A DNA stretch of 64,000 nucleotides from Dermatophagoides farinae (Eukaryota > Arthropoda > Arachnida > Sarcoptiformes > Pyroglyphidae), in assembly GCF_024713945.1 (NCBI RefSeq), contig NC_134681.1, forward strand, positions 3,449,501 to 3,513,500, given 5' to 3'. This document shows, one piece after another, positions 24,675 to 36,100 of the stretch. A program made the translations under genes and the position numbers. Each line of letters opens with the position of its first letter. Position 1 is the first letter of the stretch. Under the pieces are notes generated by a model. It made no database searches, was not told the origin of the DNA, and saw nothing but the letters and a program-made list of their open reading frames with translations.

Positions 24675-27549
24675 TCAGTTGATTATTTCCGATCTAGCTA
24701 ATGGTTCAGTATCGCCATCTGTTGTTGTCGTAGATGATAATGATGATGAATGATGATGATGACGATCATTACTAAAACGAAAAAATTGTCGATGAAATAA
24801 ATTTGACAATAATTGTAATGGCCATTGCCAACATGATGATCTATGACGATGATTATTTAAACAATTTGTACAACAATTATGATGATTATGATTATTATTT
24901 GGTGATGATTCATCATTTAAATGTTGTTGATGATAATCATCTTGAATTAGACTAAAACGATAACTAGATAATGTGTCTAGATTACCATCATCATCATCAA
25001 AATCATCATCGTTGAATATTGCCGATAAAAATTTTGATAATTGATCATTTGACCATGTAAAATCTACACGCATTATGCGTTGTTCATCTGAACGACTAGC
25101 ATAATAACCTTTGATTGTGTCATATGAATCCATCAATATAGAACTGAACAAGGTGAGCACAACATAAATGAATAATAAAACATAGCTATAAAGATAGATT
25201 CGAGAAAACCACCATACAAACGGTGATATTGCTGGTTCTAAATAGGCAAACGTTGCAAAAACATCATCACCATTCATCAATGCGAATAAACATTCACTGG
25301 TACGTGCAAGTGTATAGAATTTAAAATGATACGGTCCAAGTATGATCCAGCCACTAAAACAGAATCCACCGTACAGTATCAATACACATAAACTGAAACG
25401 TAAAACTCTTGATAATGAACGTTTGATTGTCACCAAAAGAATGTTGTAATGATCGAAAAATGTCAAATATCGTAGTATGCCAAACCAAACTAGCAATAAA
25501 CCAACACCAAGCAATGCTGAACATAGGCTATCCAATTCAAATGGATGTAATGCATTCACATGATTCGGTCCAATCATATTAAATCTTCGCAGTAAATTAA
25601 TTATGGTGCCAATAATTAATAGACAATCATTGAACAGTATCATCAGAATCCAACCATCAATAAAATGCAATGAAGATTGTGTATCCAAATTACGTTTATA
25701 GGCAATATTGAAAAAATGATTCGTTTTTCTACGCAATGATTGTGAATTCATTAATGTTCGTAAACATAATATCAACGACATTGAACAAAGAAACAATACG
25801 ATCATATTTATAACGATGGTTATCTGTTCTAGTTTTGTTTCATGATTATAAGCTTTCAGATTACCTGTGGTGTGTAAAAAAAAAGAAATTTCAAAAAAAA
25901 AAATTTTCTCGTATCATAAACAAACAAAATAACTTACCATAACAATTGATTAATAATTTATTCAATACAATTGTGATGGCAATTTCACCTGAATGTTGTC
26001 GATTATTAAAATTAATGGTTAAATTCAAATCATAACATCTTGGTATATTAAATGCGGCCAATGTATTCAATAAAATGACACGTAATGGAAATTTTATCGA
26101 TAAATGTATCAATGATTCAAAATGTAATTGATCCGGTGCATACTGTAATAGATATTGTTCAAATGAAAATGTTTTCCATTCCATTGAGCCAGGCGGATAA
26201 AGCGATTTAATTTTCAAACATTGATGTTCAATACGTTGATCAATATAATATTCACTTGTTGTTGGTGATAATGTTACATTTGCATAACGTTCAAAACAGA
26301 TTGTTATTGGTGATAATTGATTATTTTGATGTGGTTGATCAGGATTATTATGACTATTATTCGAATGAACATGATCCAAACGATAACCAAATGAACCAAG
26401 CGCTAGATTTGTTATATTTTCATAATTTTTAATTGCATAATCAATATGGCTAAAAACTTTTTTGAAAAACAAAATGGATCAGATTTTTTTGTATCATCAA
26501 TTTTCAAATAATTCACTTACTATCGTTTTTAGTATAAACGGCATATGGTCCAATATTTGGCGGTACCGATTGTTGATCCAATGATGAATCCCATTTCAGC
26601 AGGAAAATATCATGTAATGTCATTAGCTGTTGAGTGGATGACAAGAATTTTTTAAAATTTCATTTGAAAAACAAATCACACTTACCATGCCATGATCAAC
26701 AGAACGAATTGTAGCCGTATTATTACCGAACAATATTACCTGTGTTGTGACCAATATGATTTTAATTATTTGCAATAATAATTTCCATGGAAAACGTCCT
26801 TTAATTTTCCATTTATCAATCGGTGACATAAAATGATAACGAAGACGTCGCCGTAAACGATTACGATATTGTTGCAGTTCGGTATTGCTATCGATTGACC
26901 ATTCATTGGTCGTCGTCGTCGTCGTCGCCGCTGTTGTTGTTGAATTGAGATTTTTCGTATTTCCACACGGTTGTTGTTGTTGTTGTTGTTGAGATGAATA
27001 ATTTTGATGAATAATTCGATGATGATCAGATGATGTTGATGTAATGTGTGAATTGAAAAAAATTTGATTCAATGAATGATTTTGTTGTTGATGATTCGGT
27101 GAAACTGGTGTCGTTGTTGTTATTGGATTAATTGTAGCCATTGGATGACGATGATAACTATATATTGCTGCGGTTATATTTGGCGTTGCCGTCGATGATG
27201 ATTCTGATGATGAATTTCGTAAACGTATTGAATTTTGTAATTGTTGTTGTTGTTGTTGCTGGTGTGTTGACAATAGTGATGATGATGATGGCTGCGGTAG
27301 TGAAGGTGATAGATTTAAATTGGCCATTGTTGTTGTTGTTGTTGTACTACGGCCAATAATATCGATATCATCATCATCATCGTCGTCATTATCGCCATTA
27401 TAAGTTAATCGATTAACATCTTTATCGATTGATTGTTGTTGTTGTTGATGAGTAACATTTATTGAATCATTAATTTGATTATTAAATGAATGGTGTTGGC
27501 AATTCTTTTGTTGACCATTTGAAACGAATGCATGAATATTTTCGGCCAT
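24675..27549 (-). CDS. Mucolipin (TRPML) endolysosomal cation channel
   Basis: Six-span TRP channel releasing Ca2+ and other cations from late endosomes and lysosomes, gated by PI(3,5)P2. Exons: 26686-27549, 26521-26626, 25938-26456, 24675-25864; total 2,679 nt (892 aa). The exon 3 acceptor (AAAAAAG, then TTTTTAGCC) was chosen because it is the one that keeps frame and gives [14 protein letters not shown], matching the mucolipin luminal domain. Visible hallmarks: TM1 [20 protein letters not shown], the large luminal domain with paired Cys, the S4-S5 region, the pore [14 protein letters not shown] and the selectivity filter NGDD (694-697), then S6. Before TM1 lie about 230 residues of Gln/Ser/Thr/Asn-rich sequence, much longer than the roughly 60 residues in vertebrate TRPMLs; a Ser/His-rich tail follows S6. 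Start is the first in-frame ATG (MAENIHAF). Which TRPML1-3 it equals is not meaningful outside vertebrates; Drosophila has one Trpml. Confidence 0.95.
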
Positions 27550-28287
27550 ATTTTTTTTTGACTTGCTAATGAAGAGATCAATGACAAAGAAAACAAAACA
27601 AACAAACTAGTTCACAATCAATCGATGAATTAAAATAGCGAAAAAAATATATAGATATTGAACACACGGTGAATTTCGTTCACTTCCTATTATAAATATA
27701 AATGATGATTAATTCATATTAAATGTTTATACAAATCAAAATCGTTTACACAACACAACACAAATGTAAACATAAAAAAAATGTTCACAAAGATAAAAAA
27801 AGTAGGGTTTGAAATTGAACCAATGAACCTTTGACCACATATTTTTTTTTATCTGAAAAAAAAATTAAATTAAATTTTCCAACAAACAAACAAAAAAATG
27901 CGCAGCAAAAACCTCATACCGAATGATTTTCATCATCATCATCATCATCATCATTAGAATTATCATTTAGGAATCACAAATTGCCTTTTGCATTCGTCTT
28001 TGTATTTGTCTTTGTTTCTATTTTCATCATTATTTTTTTTTTTTGTTTTTAGTTTGCCTTCTGTTATTTTTTTTTTTTTTTTACTTGTCATTGACAACAA
28101 CAACAATAACAAAAACAAAAAAAGAGAATGGTAAAATTTCATGACAAAAATACGACGCATGTCTCTATGCATGTCATGTGAGATGTGTTTTCATACGTTA
28201 CAAGTTGTTTATAAATATTTCATATGATTGATTCATACAATTCACAATTATATCAAGTTATGGTGCAAAAAAAAAAATTGTCGGAAT
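27550..28287. other. Intergenic, AT-rich
   Basis: About 0.7 kb between the TRPML start and the endonuclease G 3' end. It contains A/T runs and one ATC run (27931-27955). No gene or RNA seen; the TRPML promoter is expected here but no clear motif stands out. Confidence 0.6.
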
Positions 28288-28293
28288 TTTATT
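28288..28293 (-). terminator. Poly(A) signal of endonuclease G
   Basis: AATAAA on the minus strand about 70 nt beyond the stop codon. Confidence 0.65.
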
Positions 28294-28363
28294 ATTATGA
28301 TGATGATATTACCATGCAATTATATGAAAATATAAAATCCTAAAATTGATGACATGATGAGAT

Positions 28364-29323
28364 TTATGGATTAATACGTAATTGATGGCGAGGAATTTGA
28401 TTGAATAATAAAATACCAGCTGATCGTTCAATTATTTCTGGATCAACACGATATGAATGTATGGATGTTTTATCATTGATTATCTGATTAGGCATTAGAA
28501 AACATTCCATAAACCATTGACCATTATGGCCAGGATATAGTAGAACTTTGAAAAAATGTGTCGGTACTGAAACATGATTATGACCAATCACTTCATAATG
28601 GATGAATTTTTTACCAGATACGGCATCTTTTTGTGGCAAATATAATGGACCAGTACAGATCCATAAACCTGATGATGATTTTAATTCACGTATTTTACGA
28701 CGACAATATTTTTCTAGATCATTCCATTTATCACGATTAAAACCACGACCAATTTGCGGTGCAATATTGGATAATACATAGGTTTCTTTAATGTGTTCAG
28801 GATTATTACGATAATTACCAGCCGCAGCTAAATGGCCACGATCATAACCAGATCCTTTATAATCTTGATTTGTTGAACGAAAATAACGATGAAATGATTG
28901 ATCTTCACGAAATTCAATACCTTTACGGTTATAATCATCAGCATTTAGATCATCATTTGTAACATATTCTAATACCCAATTAGCAATACGATTTCTACGA
29001 TCATAACTTAATAAAAAATTTCTATATGAACGTAATGAATCCATTGATGGAAAACCAAAACGGCTAATCTGTGCCATATGATTGTTACTTGAACCAGAAC
29101 CATGTAACGATGGTTTCGGTGAATCGATAACATCATCACCATGTGTACCAATGTTTAACGTTGTTGTTGTTGTTGTTGGTCCAGGTGCAACAACATCAGC
29201 ATAAAGATGACATTTTCTTTCATAGTATACACCAATACTGAATGCACCAATCGATAAAACACTGGCACGCATCCATGACCATAATCGTCGATTATTGATG
29301 AATAGTTTACCAGATGTATTCAT
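28364..29323 (-). CDS. ENDOG: Endonuclease G, mitochondrial (DNA/RNA non-specific nuclease)
   Basis: Single-exon gene of 319 aa. Beta-beta-alpha-metal nuclease of the mitochondrial intermembrane space, active in mtDNA maintenance and, when released, nuclear DNA cutting. The catalytic motif YDRGHLAAAGN is complete (DRGH at residues 161-164, His 164 the general base), followed by TYVLSNIAPQ, the Mg-binding helix region FNRDKWNDLEKY, LWICTGPLYLP and VPTHFFKVLL, all family blocks. The N terminus has a basic, hydrophobic start (NRRLWSWMRASVLSIGAFSIGVYYER), fitting a mitochondrial targeting/anchor segment. A Thr run and Gly/Ser-rich linker at about 49-82 are extra. GNYR replaces the ANHR of vertebrate ENDOG. 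The alternative, EXOG, is less likely given the NIAPQ and PTHFFKV blocks. Absence of introns contrasts with its neighbours. Confidence 0.95.
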   Translation of the reverse strand: MNTSGKLFINNRRLWSWMRASVLSIGAFSIGVYYERKCHLYADVVAPGPTTTTTTLNIGTHGDDVIDSPKPSLHGSGSSNNHMAQISRFGFPSMDSLRSYRNFLLSYDRRNRIANWVLEYVTNDDLNADDYNRKGIEFREDQSFHRYFRSTNQDYKGSGYDRGHLAAAGNYRNNPEHIKETYVLSNIAPQIGRGFNRDKWNDLEKYCRRKIRELKSSSGLWICTGPLYLPQKDAVSGKKFIHYEVIGHNHVSVPTHFFKVLLYPGHNGQWFMECFLMPNQIINDKTSIHSYRVDPEIIERSAGILLFNQIPRHQLRINP

Positions 29324-30326
29324 TATGAATAAAAGCAGATCACTTTAATTTCAATCCAAATCCATTTGAGAACGATGACTTTTTTTTGCTCTGTGTTCAT
29401 ACCTTGCTAGTCGTTTAATTGTATAAAAAAAAAACATTTTAACACACATTTCTATGCTTCCATTGTGATTGAAAAATTGACAAAAGAAAAGAAGGAGAAG
29501 TATTGGAAATAGAAAGGGAAAAAGGTATTAAAATGCCCACAGTCTCACACACACACACACACACACACATTCTATTTCAACCCAGACAAATCGGTTCATT
29601 AAAATAGTCTCTTCATATGAGGGTGAAGAATGTAAAGTGAAAGTAGAATTTCTTTATTTCTTTACTTTTGCACATGCTTCTCCTTCACAATTGGCGCTAC
29701 TCACGCTGTACAAATTTTTTCTTCATTTTGTGTTAGCACATTTTTCAACCGTCTTCAACCGTCGTTGTCGAGCACATTAACATTCGCACACTCATTCGCT
29801 TACGAGACGCAACGTTTCGATTTGTCTGATAAAAATGCAGTTCCAAATCCAAAAAATTCCGTGTAAATTATTGTGTACCACAAATATTTTGGTCTTTCAT
29901 TGGATTAACTATCGTTTTTGTCGAGATGAATAATACAAATTTCTTTCAATTCGAATGAAAGAAACGATAATATCCAATTAGACAACTGGCCCATTTTGTC
30001 AAAAGAATCCAGTGTATAAATTCCAAACATTTGATTCCAATTTTCGCCAATACAATTATGATGGTACAAGTAAATTATCATCTATGTTAGCATCATCAAC
30101 ATGTAAATACATAATACACACACATATTACATACACAACACAATTTGTTAACAACCAGACTTGTAATGAAAATCATTGTTAATTTTATATTTTATAATTC
30201 ATATATGTTTTTGTCGTTGTAATTTACTACTTGTAATAGAAAACTATCTTTTTACCAAGGTTTGGTATTATTTTATTTGTTGGTATTAAAAAGATATATT
30301 TATCACAATGTATCATCTAGTGATGC

Positions 30327-30327
<1 letters not shown>

Positions 30328-30402
<75 letters not shown>
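30328..30402. repeat. (GA)n microsatellite, 75 nt
   Basis: About 37 uninterrupted AG/GA units, ending exactly where a tRNA-like sequence begins. The longest pure dinucleotide run in the window. Confidence 0.97.
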
Positions 30403-30404
<2 letters not shown>

Positions 30405-30456
30405 CTGCAACCTCCTGATTCGCAGTCAGCCTGATTATCATCATCATTGCACAGGA
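30401..30456 (-). pseudogene. Decayed tRNA-Arg-like element (tRNA pseudogene or SINE head)
   Basis: Read on the minus strand, this resembles an arginine tRNA: an A-box-like TGTGCAATGAT (expanded by ATG triplets), an anticodon arm GCTGA-CTGCGAA-TCAGG (four of five stem pairs, 7-nt loop with T33 and anticodon GCG), variable AGGTT, T-stem GCAGG and the first three T-loop bases TTC. The sequence then breaks into (TC)n, so the T-loop remainder, 3' T-stem and 3' acceptor are missing. It cannot make a mature tRNA. It may be a solitary pseudogene or the head of a tRNA-derived SINE. Recognition rests on arm pattern and similarity to animal tRNA-Arg as I know it. Confidence 0.5.
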
Positions 30457-31365
30457 TTTGTCATGACAATTTTAATTTTTTTTTTAGCGGGTTCTTCAAA
30501 TCGAAAATGTGGAAAATTCCCTGCACTGAAAACAAGCACAAACGCACTCACTCACACAACAGATACCGGGAGCCATAACCTCATGTAATGATTGGTTTTT
30601 CCGCCTCAATAATTTATTACACTCTTTAAGGATTATTGAATGAAATCAAAAAAAAAAAAAGAAAAAAAATCGAAGTGATTTGATTGATAATCAAATCAAT
30701 TTAATCGTCTCCAATTGATTATTTAATTGATTTACCATTCAAATTAAAGTGAAATTCGATATTTATTCACAATTAATCATCATCATCACAGACCGACAGA
30801 GTAGATGTAGTTGCACTAAATAATAATAATTTGTAATAATTTTCCATTGTAAATTGACATTGATAATAATCAAATTAAAATAACCACCATCATCATTGTT
30901 GATGACCATCAAAATATCATATGCAACAATCGGAAAAAAAACCAGAATTGTGGTAAATTGATTTGTGAACGAGACAATTCATTGGAATAAATGGTTTTTC
31001 CCCAAATAAAAAAAAAAATTTGGGGTACGTTCGACTATAACACACACACACACACATTGTAACTGCAGTTATTTCAACCAATCAATAAAAAAATGGGCCG
31101 ATCAATTAATCAATCAATCAATCAATAAAAAGATGGGTGGGAAATTGGTCAAAACAAGCAAAAAAAAGTGGGCTCACTCATGGCCATTGCCAAATTGACA
31201 TTTTTTTAAAATATAGTTCACGCTATGAAATTGAATTGTGTAAACATTCAATCAATCAATAAACTTTCAATTATTATTATCAACATGACGATCGATGTCG
31301 ACGATTCCAAATCCGTTCAAATATTGATGAATTAATTGAAATCGTAAAATTTTCATTCATAAAAT

Positions 31366-32675
31366 ATGACAACAACAACAACAACAATTAATCATATGAT
31401 GATGTCCACAACCATTGTGGTCATGATTATGATCACAACAACCATAATGACCAATTCAACGTTCGCTATATCGGATGATCAACAAAACAATGGTAATCAA
31501 TGTGTGTCTTTCGAAATATTTTCTTTTAAATAAAATCAATTTCATTGTCAAAAATTCATGAATCCAATATATAGAATCATCTAATAATGCAACAGGATTG
31601 GATAAAAGTTTAAACAAATTATTGACGGATTTATCATCATTAAATGATCGATTAATTAGAATCGAAACAATTGTCAAGGAAATACAACAATGGCAGCATC
31701 AACATCATCATCATCATCATCATAATTACCGTGATGATGATCAATCGATTCTAATCAATCGGCTACAACAACATGAAAGCGATCATCACCATCATCATCA
31801 ATCAATCCAATCACAAAATGATGATAATTTTGAATCAACCGGTATAATGGCGGCTACCTGTCATATGCGTCCAAATCGTCATTTAGCATTATTGAATCAA
31901 CAGGATATTCATGGTGAAATTTATCTCACACAACAAATAGCTACAAATCCTGCAATTATTAACATGCAGATACGATTACAAGGTTTTAAAGTTGGTTGCG
32001 ATTCAACTACTACTGAAACTAATGTTGCTAGTCTGAAACTGAATAATAGTGATTGTAATGCGGTAACAACAACAACAACAACGACAACGACAACAACATT
32101 AAACGAAGCTGTTGGTACGAAAAACAAAACTTTTGCATTTGGTATGCATATCCATGAAGGATCTGATCTATCATATGATTGTCAATCAGTCGGTAATCAT
32201 TATAATCCATTGAATATGACACATGGTGGACCGACTGATTCAATACGTCATCTAGGCGATTTGGGTAATATTTATGCCGATCAACAAGGTGTGGTTAGTA
32301 TGGACAATTTACAATTCACAAATCTAAGCCTTAATCCAAATGATGAACATTGTATTATTAATCGTACAATTGTTGTAAGTGTTCATTTTTCTTTCATTTC
32401 ATTTTTAGCGAGTTAAACCAATGTTTTTTTTCGCTATCATTTAGATTCACAATGGTCGTGATGATTATGGTAGAAATACAAATGCAGCTAGTAAAATTAC
32501 TGGCAATTCTGGTATAAGAATTGCATGCTGTTTAATCACATTATTGGAACAACGGCCATCGAAACAACAACAACAACAACAACAAACAACCACCACAACA
32601 ACATTTCCATCGACGATACATTTATCCAGTGATGATGAATCGATCCAAACAACAACAACAACAACAACAAATTGA
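31366..32675 (+). CDS. Extracellular Cu/Zn superoxide dismutase
   Basis: Converts superoxide to hydrogen peroxide and oxygen. Exons: 31366-31492, 31575-32374, 32445-32675; total 1,158 nt (385 aa), phases consistent. An N-terminal signal sequence (MMMSTTIVVMIMITTTIM, then NSTFA) predicts secretion. The SOD fold carries the metal site: HIHEG (first two Cu His), NHYNP, HGGP and RHLGDLGN (Zn His and Asp and bridging His), and the last Cu His in VIHNGRDDYGR; the electrostatic-loop Arg is in SGIRIACCL, and a Cys pair is placed as in the disulphide of the family. Ahead of the SOD domain are a short helix-prone segment and two His-rich runs (about residues 80-90 and 108-114), and a Thr run sits inside the domain. 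The C terminus is a low-complexity Gln/Thr tail. It is the only plus-strand gene found here. Confidence 0.94.
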
Positions 32676-32711
32676 GAATCCCATAAATTGAACAAAATAT
32701 TATTATCTGAT

Positions 32712-32717
32712 AATAAA
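32712..32717 (+). terminator. Poly(A) signal of SOD
   Basis: AATAAA 37 nt after the SOD stop codon on the plus strand. Confidence 0.7.
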
Positions 32718-33110
32718 TGAAATGTTTCGTTTTTTTTTCTTGTTAAAAAAAATATAAATTATTTAAAAATTAAAGAAAAAAAAATTAAAATTTTCAATTT
32801 ATGTTTTCTATACTCAACAAAAAAAAAATTTTGTGTGTTTTTTTTCTTGATCAAACCAAAATCAATCAATGATATTGATGAATGAATGAATGATGATCGA
32901 TTATCAATCAATCAATATTTGATCAATCAACGATCGGTGTATGTTTTTTTGTTTTGTTTTGGACAATGGAAAAAGAGTAAAAATGTGTAAAAAGATTTTT
33001 GAATTAAAAAAAAAATAACATGATGAACGATAAAATAATGATTGATGAGTGAACAATTTTCTAAAATTGTGTGTCTGGTGGCTGTGTTTTGAATTAAAAC
33101 CGAAAAAAAA

Positions 33111-33116
33111 TTTATT
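33111..33116 (-). terminator. Poly(A) signal of the CPAP1 cuticle gene
   Basis: AATAAA on the minus strand about 48 nt after the stop codon at 33164. It supports ending the gene there rather than splicing to a further exon. SOD and this gene are convergent, with about 390 nt between their poly(A) signals. Confidence 0.6.
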
Positions 33117-33163
33117 CCAAAATTTAGATGCTGACGCTGATGATGATGATGTATTTGTGTGTT

Positions 33164-36100
33164 TCAAGTACGATAATATTTACCCGGACGTGTTGATATT
33201 CGCATTGGTGCCGGTGTTATCAAAGACGACATTATCATCATTGTTGGTGATGATTGAAAACGTAATGATTTTGGTGATGATGATTTCGGTGATGATGATT
33301 TCGATGATGATGATGATGATGAATGGCCATTGGTCAATATCGATGATGTTGATAATAATTGTGGAAGCTGTGTTGTCCTAGTCAATTGACTTTGATGGGC
33401 AAATTTATGTCGTGTAAATTTTGTTGCCACATTATTATTATCGGATATTTTTGCTGGTGAATGAATTTGTTGTTTTTGTTTTTGTTTCAGTTTCTGTTTT
33501 TGTTGTTGTTGTTGTAGTTGTGGTTTTTGTTGATGAAAATGATGATTATTCCATTGATTGGCAATCGACAATGATGATTTAGCTTTATGTTCCTGTATAA
33601 CACGACTAAATTTTGACAATTCACCATTAACATTTCCACGACCATTTCCTCCGCCTTTGACACCACTATATTTCCGTTGTTGTTGTATTGGCTGTCTTAT
33701 TGTTGCCATTATCGTCGTTGCAGCTGTCGATGTTGTTGTTACCGCTGTTATTGGTGAAGCTGTTGTTGTTGTTGTTTGTTCACGTTCCTGTAATAAAGAT
33801 AAAGATTTTCTATCCAAATTTTTTAATTTACTGGTTTGATGACGAAATTTTGTATGTCTTGCACCAAATGGTAATGATGATTCTGTAATGAACAAAGGTG
33901 ATTCTGTTGTTTTAAATGTTGATTTCATTGTCGTTGTTGTCGGTAATTCTGTTGTTGTTGTTGTTGTTGTTTGATTATCAATCAAATCCAATGCAGTTGT
34001 TGTCGTTGATTGATCATCAGTACTATTGTCAATATTGTCCAATAAAGCCATACGTCTAATACTAACTCTTAATGGCTGTGATTTTGGTTTTGATTCAATC
34101 ACTTTGCCCGTAACCGTTTTCAAACGTATTGAATCCCAATTATGTTGATCATCATTATAAATCTGTGCATTCAATTCATAATGTTCGGCTTGTTCATCAC
34201 ATTGTACATTATGCCACCAATCACAAATGAATAATCGTTGATTAAACATTGTACCATTTGGACAAAGAAATGAATTTTTACGTCCACCAGATTGACATAT
34301 ATGGAATACCTTGTTTGGTAAAAAAAAAAATAATAATAAATCAATTTACCGATAATCAATCAAATACCTGACAATGTGTATCGATATCAGCATAATAACC
34401 AGGCCATTTATGATCAAGACAATTGAAACGTGTACGTGGTATTGAACTGAATACAGGATAATCTTCACCAGGCATACCGGGTAATGTATGTTCCAATTGT
34501 ATCATTGATTCATCATTTGTTATAGTTGTCGGTTTATTTTGTCTTATAAAACGCGGTAAATTATTCGATAATCGATGTTTATTGTTTGTACTAATAAGAA
34601 AATGATCTTTTCCCAACATTACTGGTTTTCTAACCACTGGTTTAAAATCAATATCAACAACAGGTGGTGATTTTGTAGATACAGACAGTTTATGGTGATC
34701 ATCAGCGTCATCTTCATTTTCATCGTCATCATCATCATCGTCATTATCATCATCATTTCTTAATTCAAATGTTTCAGCATCCATCCATTTACCAACATGT
34801 TGTGGTTTACGTTTTCTGATTAATTGATTTTTAAGATTTTCATCATCATCATCTTCATCAATTGTTGGTGTTTGATTTGTTGTTGTTGTTGTTGTTGTTG
34901 TTGTTATTGTCTGATTATCCAAACTATTTAGATTCAATTCCTCGAGACCAACAAAATTTTCATCACTTAAATTTAATGATTCATCCATTTCGCCACTAAT
35001 ATCGACACCATCACCATCATCTATTTTCGTTGGTATCACTGTCGTATCACTGTCAACAATAATCAACGGATTTTCTGTTGTCGTCGTCATCATAATTGAA
35101 CTAGATGATGGTGGTGTAGTAGTTTGAAATGAATTCCGATTATTGAATAAAAATTTTTTCTTTGCTGGTGCTGTTAAATTATGATGATGATGATGATTAT
35201 GACGTTTTTGTTGTCGAACAATTGATGAATTGCCAGCAGTGGTTGTTTTCCTTTGAATTGTTTTACGTGCACCAAATTGTTCTCGGTTAGTTGTATTATT
35301 ATTTCGTAAATATTGATTATCCACTTCATCATCATCATCTGGATTCAAAATGGATGATTGTTCAATTTTCGGCTCTTTTTTAATCAATCTTCCGGCAGCT
35401 TCTCGTGGTTCGTCCTCATCATCATCATCATCGTCATCATTAGTTAAATCATCAGAATCGGAATCAGAATCCGTATCCACTTCTACATCATCATTATTGT
35501 CCACGATTTTATCAACAATATCCTCATCACCATCGTGATGATTATCAGTAACATTTTCATCAACTTTATTGCCATTTGTTTCATTTTGATCACCATCATT
35601 TGTCATGAACGAATCTTCGTCACTAGTTGAATCATTTTTTTGCTGATGTATCATTTGTTGTTCATCGTTATCGTTGTCGTCGTCATCATCATCATCGAAA
35701 CCACTAGCGGAACCATAATTAAAACTTTTTCTCGGTGTATTATCAAATATAGTCTGTATTAGTTTGCGGAATTTTTCTTTTTCTTCTGGATTTTTTTTCC
35801 GATTCATATTCAAACTCAATGTATTGCTGCTGTTATTGTCGTCTTTTTGCTTGAGACAAAAAAAAAATGGAAATTTATCAAAATTTTCAAATTTAATTAA
35901 ATCAACTTACTGATTTTGAATTTTTCATGTTTGTAGTCGATGCGGATGATGATGAATTGGAACGTAATTGATTACGTTTCATTAATTTTTCAATATAAGA
36001 ATCGACAATACTATTGATTGAACCACTATCATTCAGTTCTTGATTTTGTTGTTGTTGTTGTTGTTGATCGAAAGTTCTCCAACTTTTTGGTCGTTCTATT

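Larger units (their letters stand above)
29324..31365. other. Divergent intergenic region between ENDOG and SOD
   Basis: About 2 kb between two genes transcribed away from each other, so it should contain both promoters. It holds a CA repeat (29547-29569), a 75-nt GA repeat, a decayed tRNA-like element and (CAAT)n-like tracts (31110-31128). No additional exon was recognised. Confidence 0.55.

Noticed and set aside
26435-26450. Alternative TRPML exon 3 acceptor TTTTTAG at 26450
   Set aside because: It has the better pyrimidine tract but puts exon 3 out of frame; the acceptor six bases upstream restores frame and family residues.
29547-29569. CA repeats and GAT runs as possible regulatory arrays
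   Set aside because: Equivalent runs occur about every 500 nt regardless of gene position, so they are treated as background microsatellites.
32904-33163. Possible extra last exon of the CPAP1 gene
   Set aside because: A donor-like GTAAAT near 33183 and a CAG further down would keep an open frame, but the intron would be about 50 nt with no pyrimidine tract, the added sequence is AT-driven, and an AATAAA at 33111-33116 lies inside it. The stop at 33164 is simpler.
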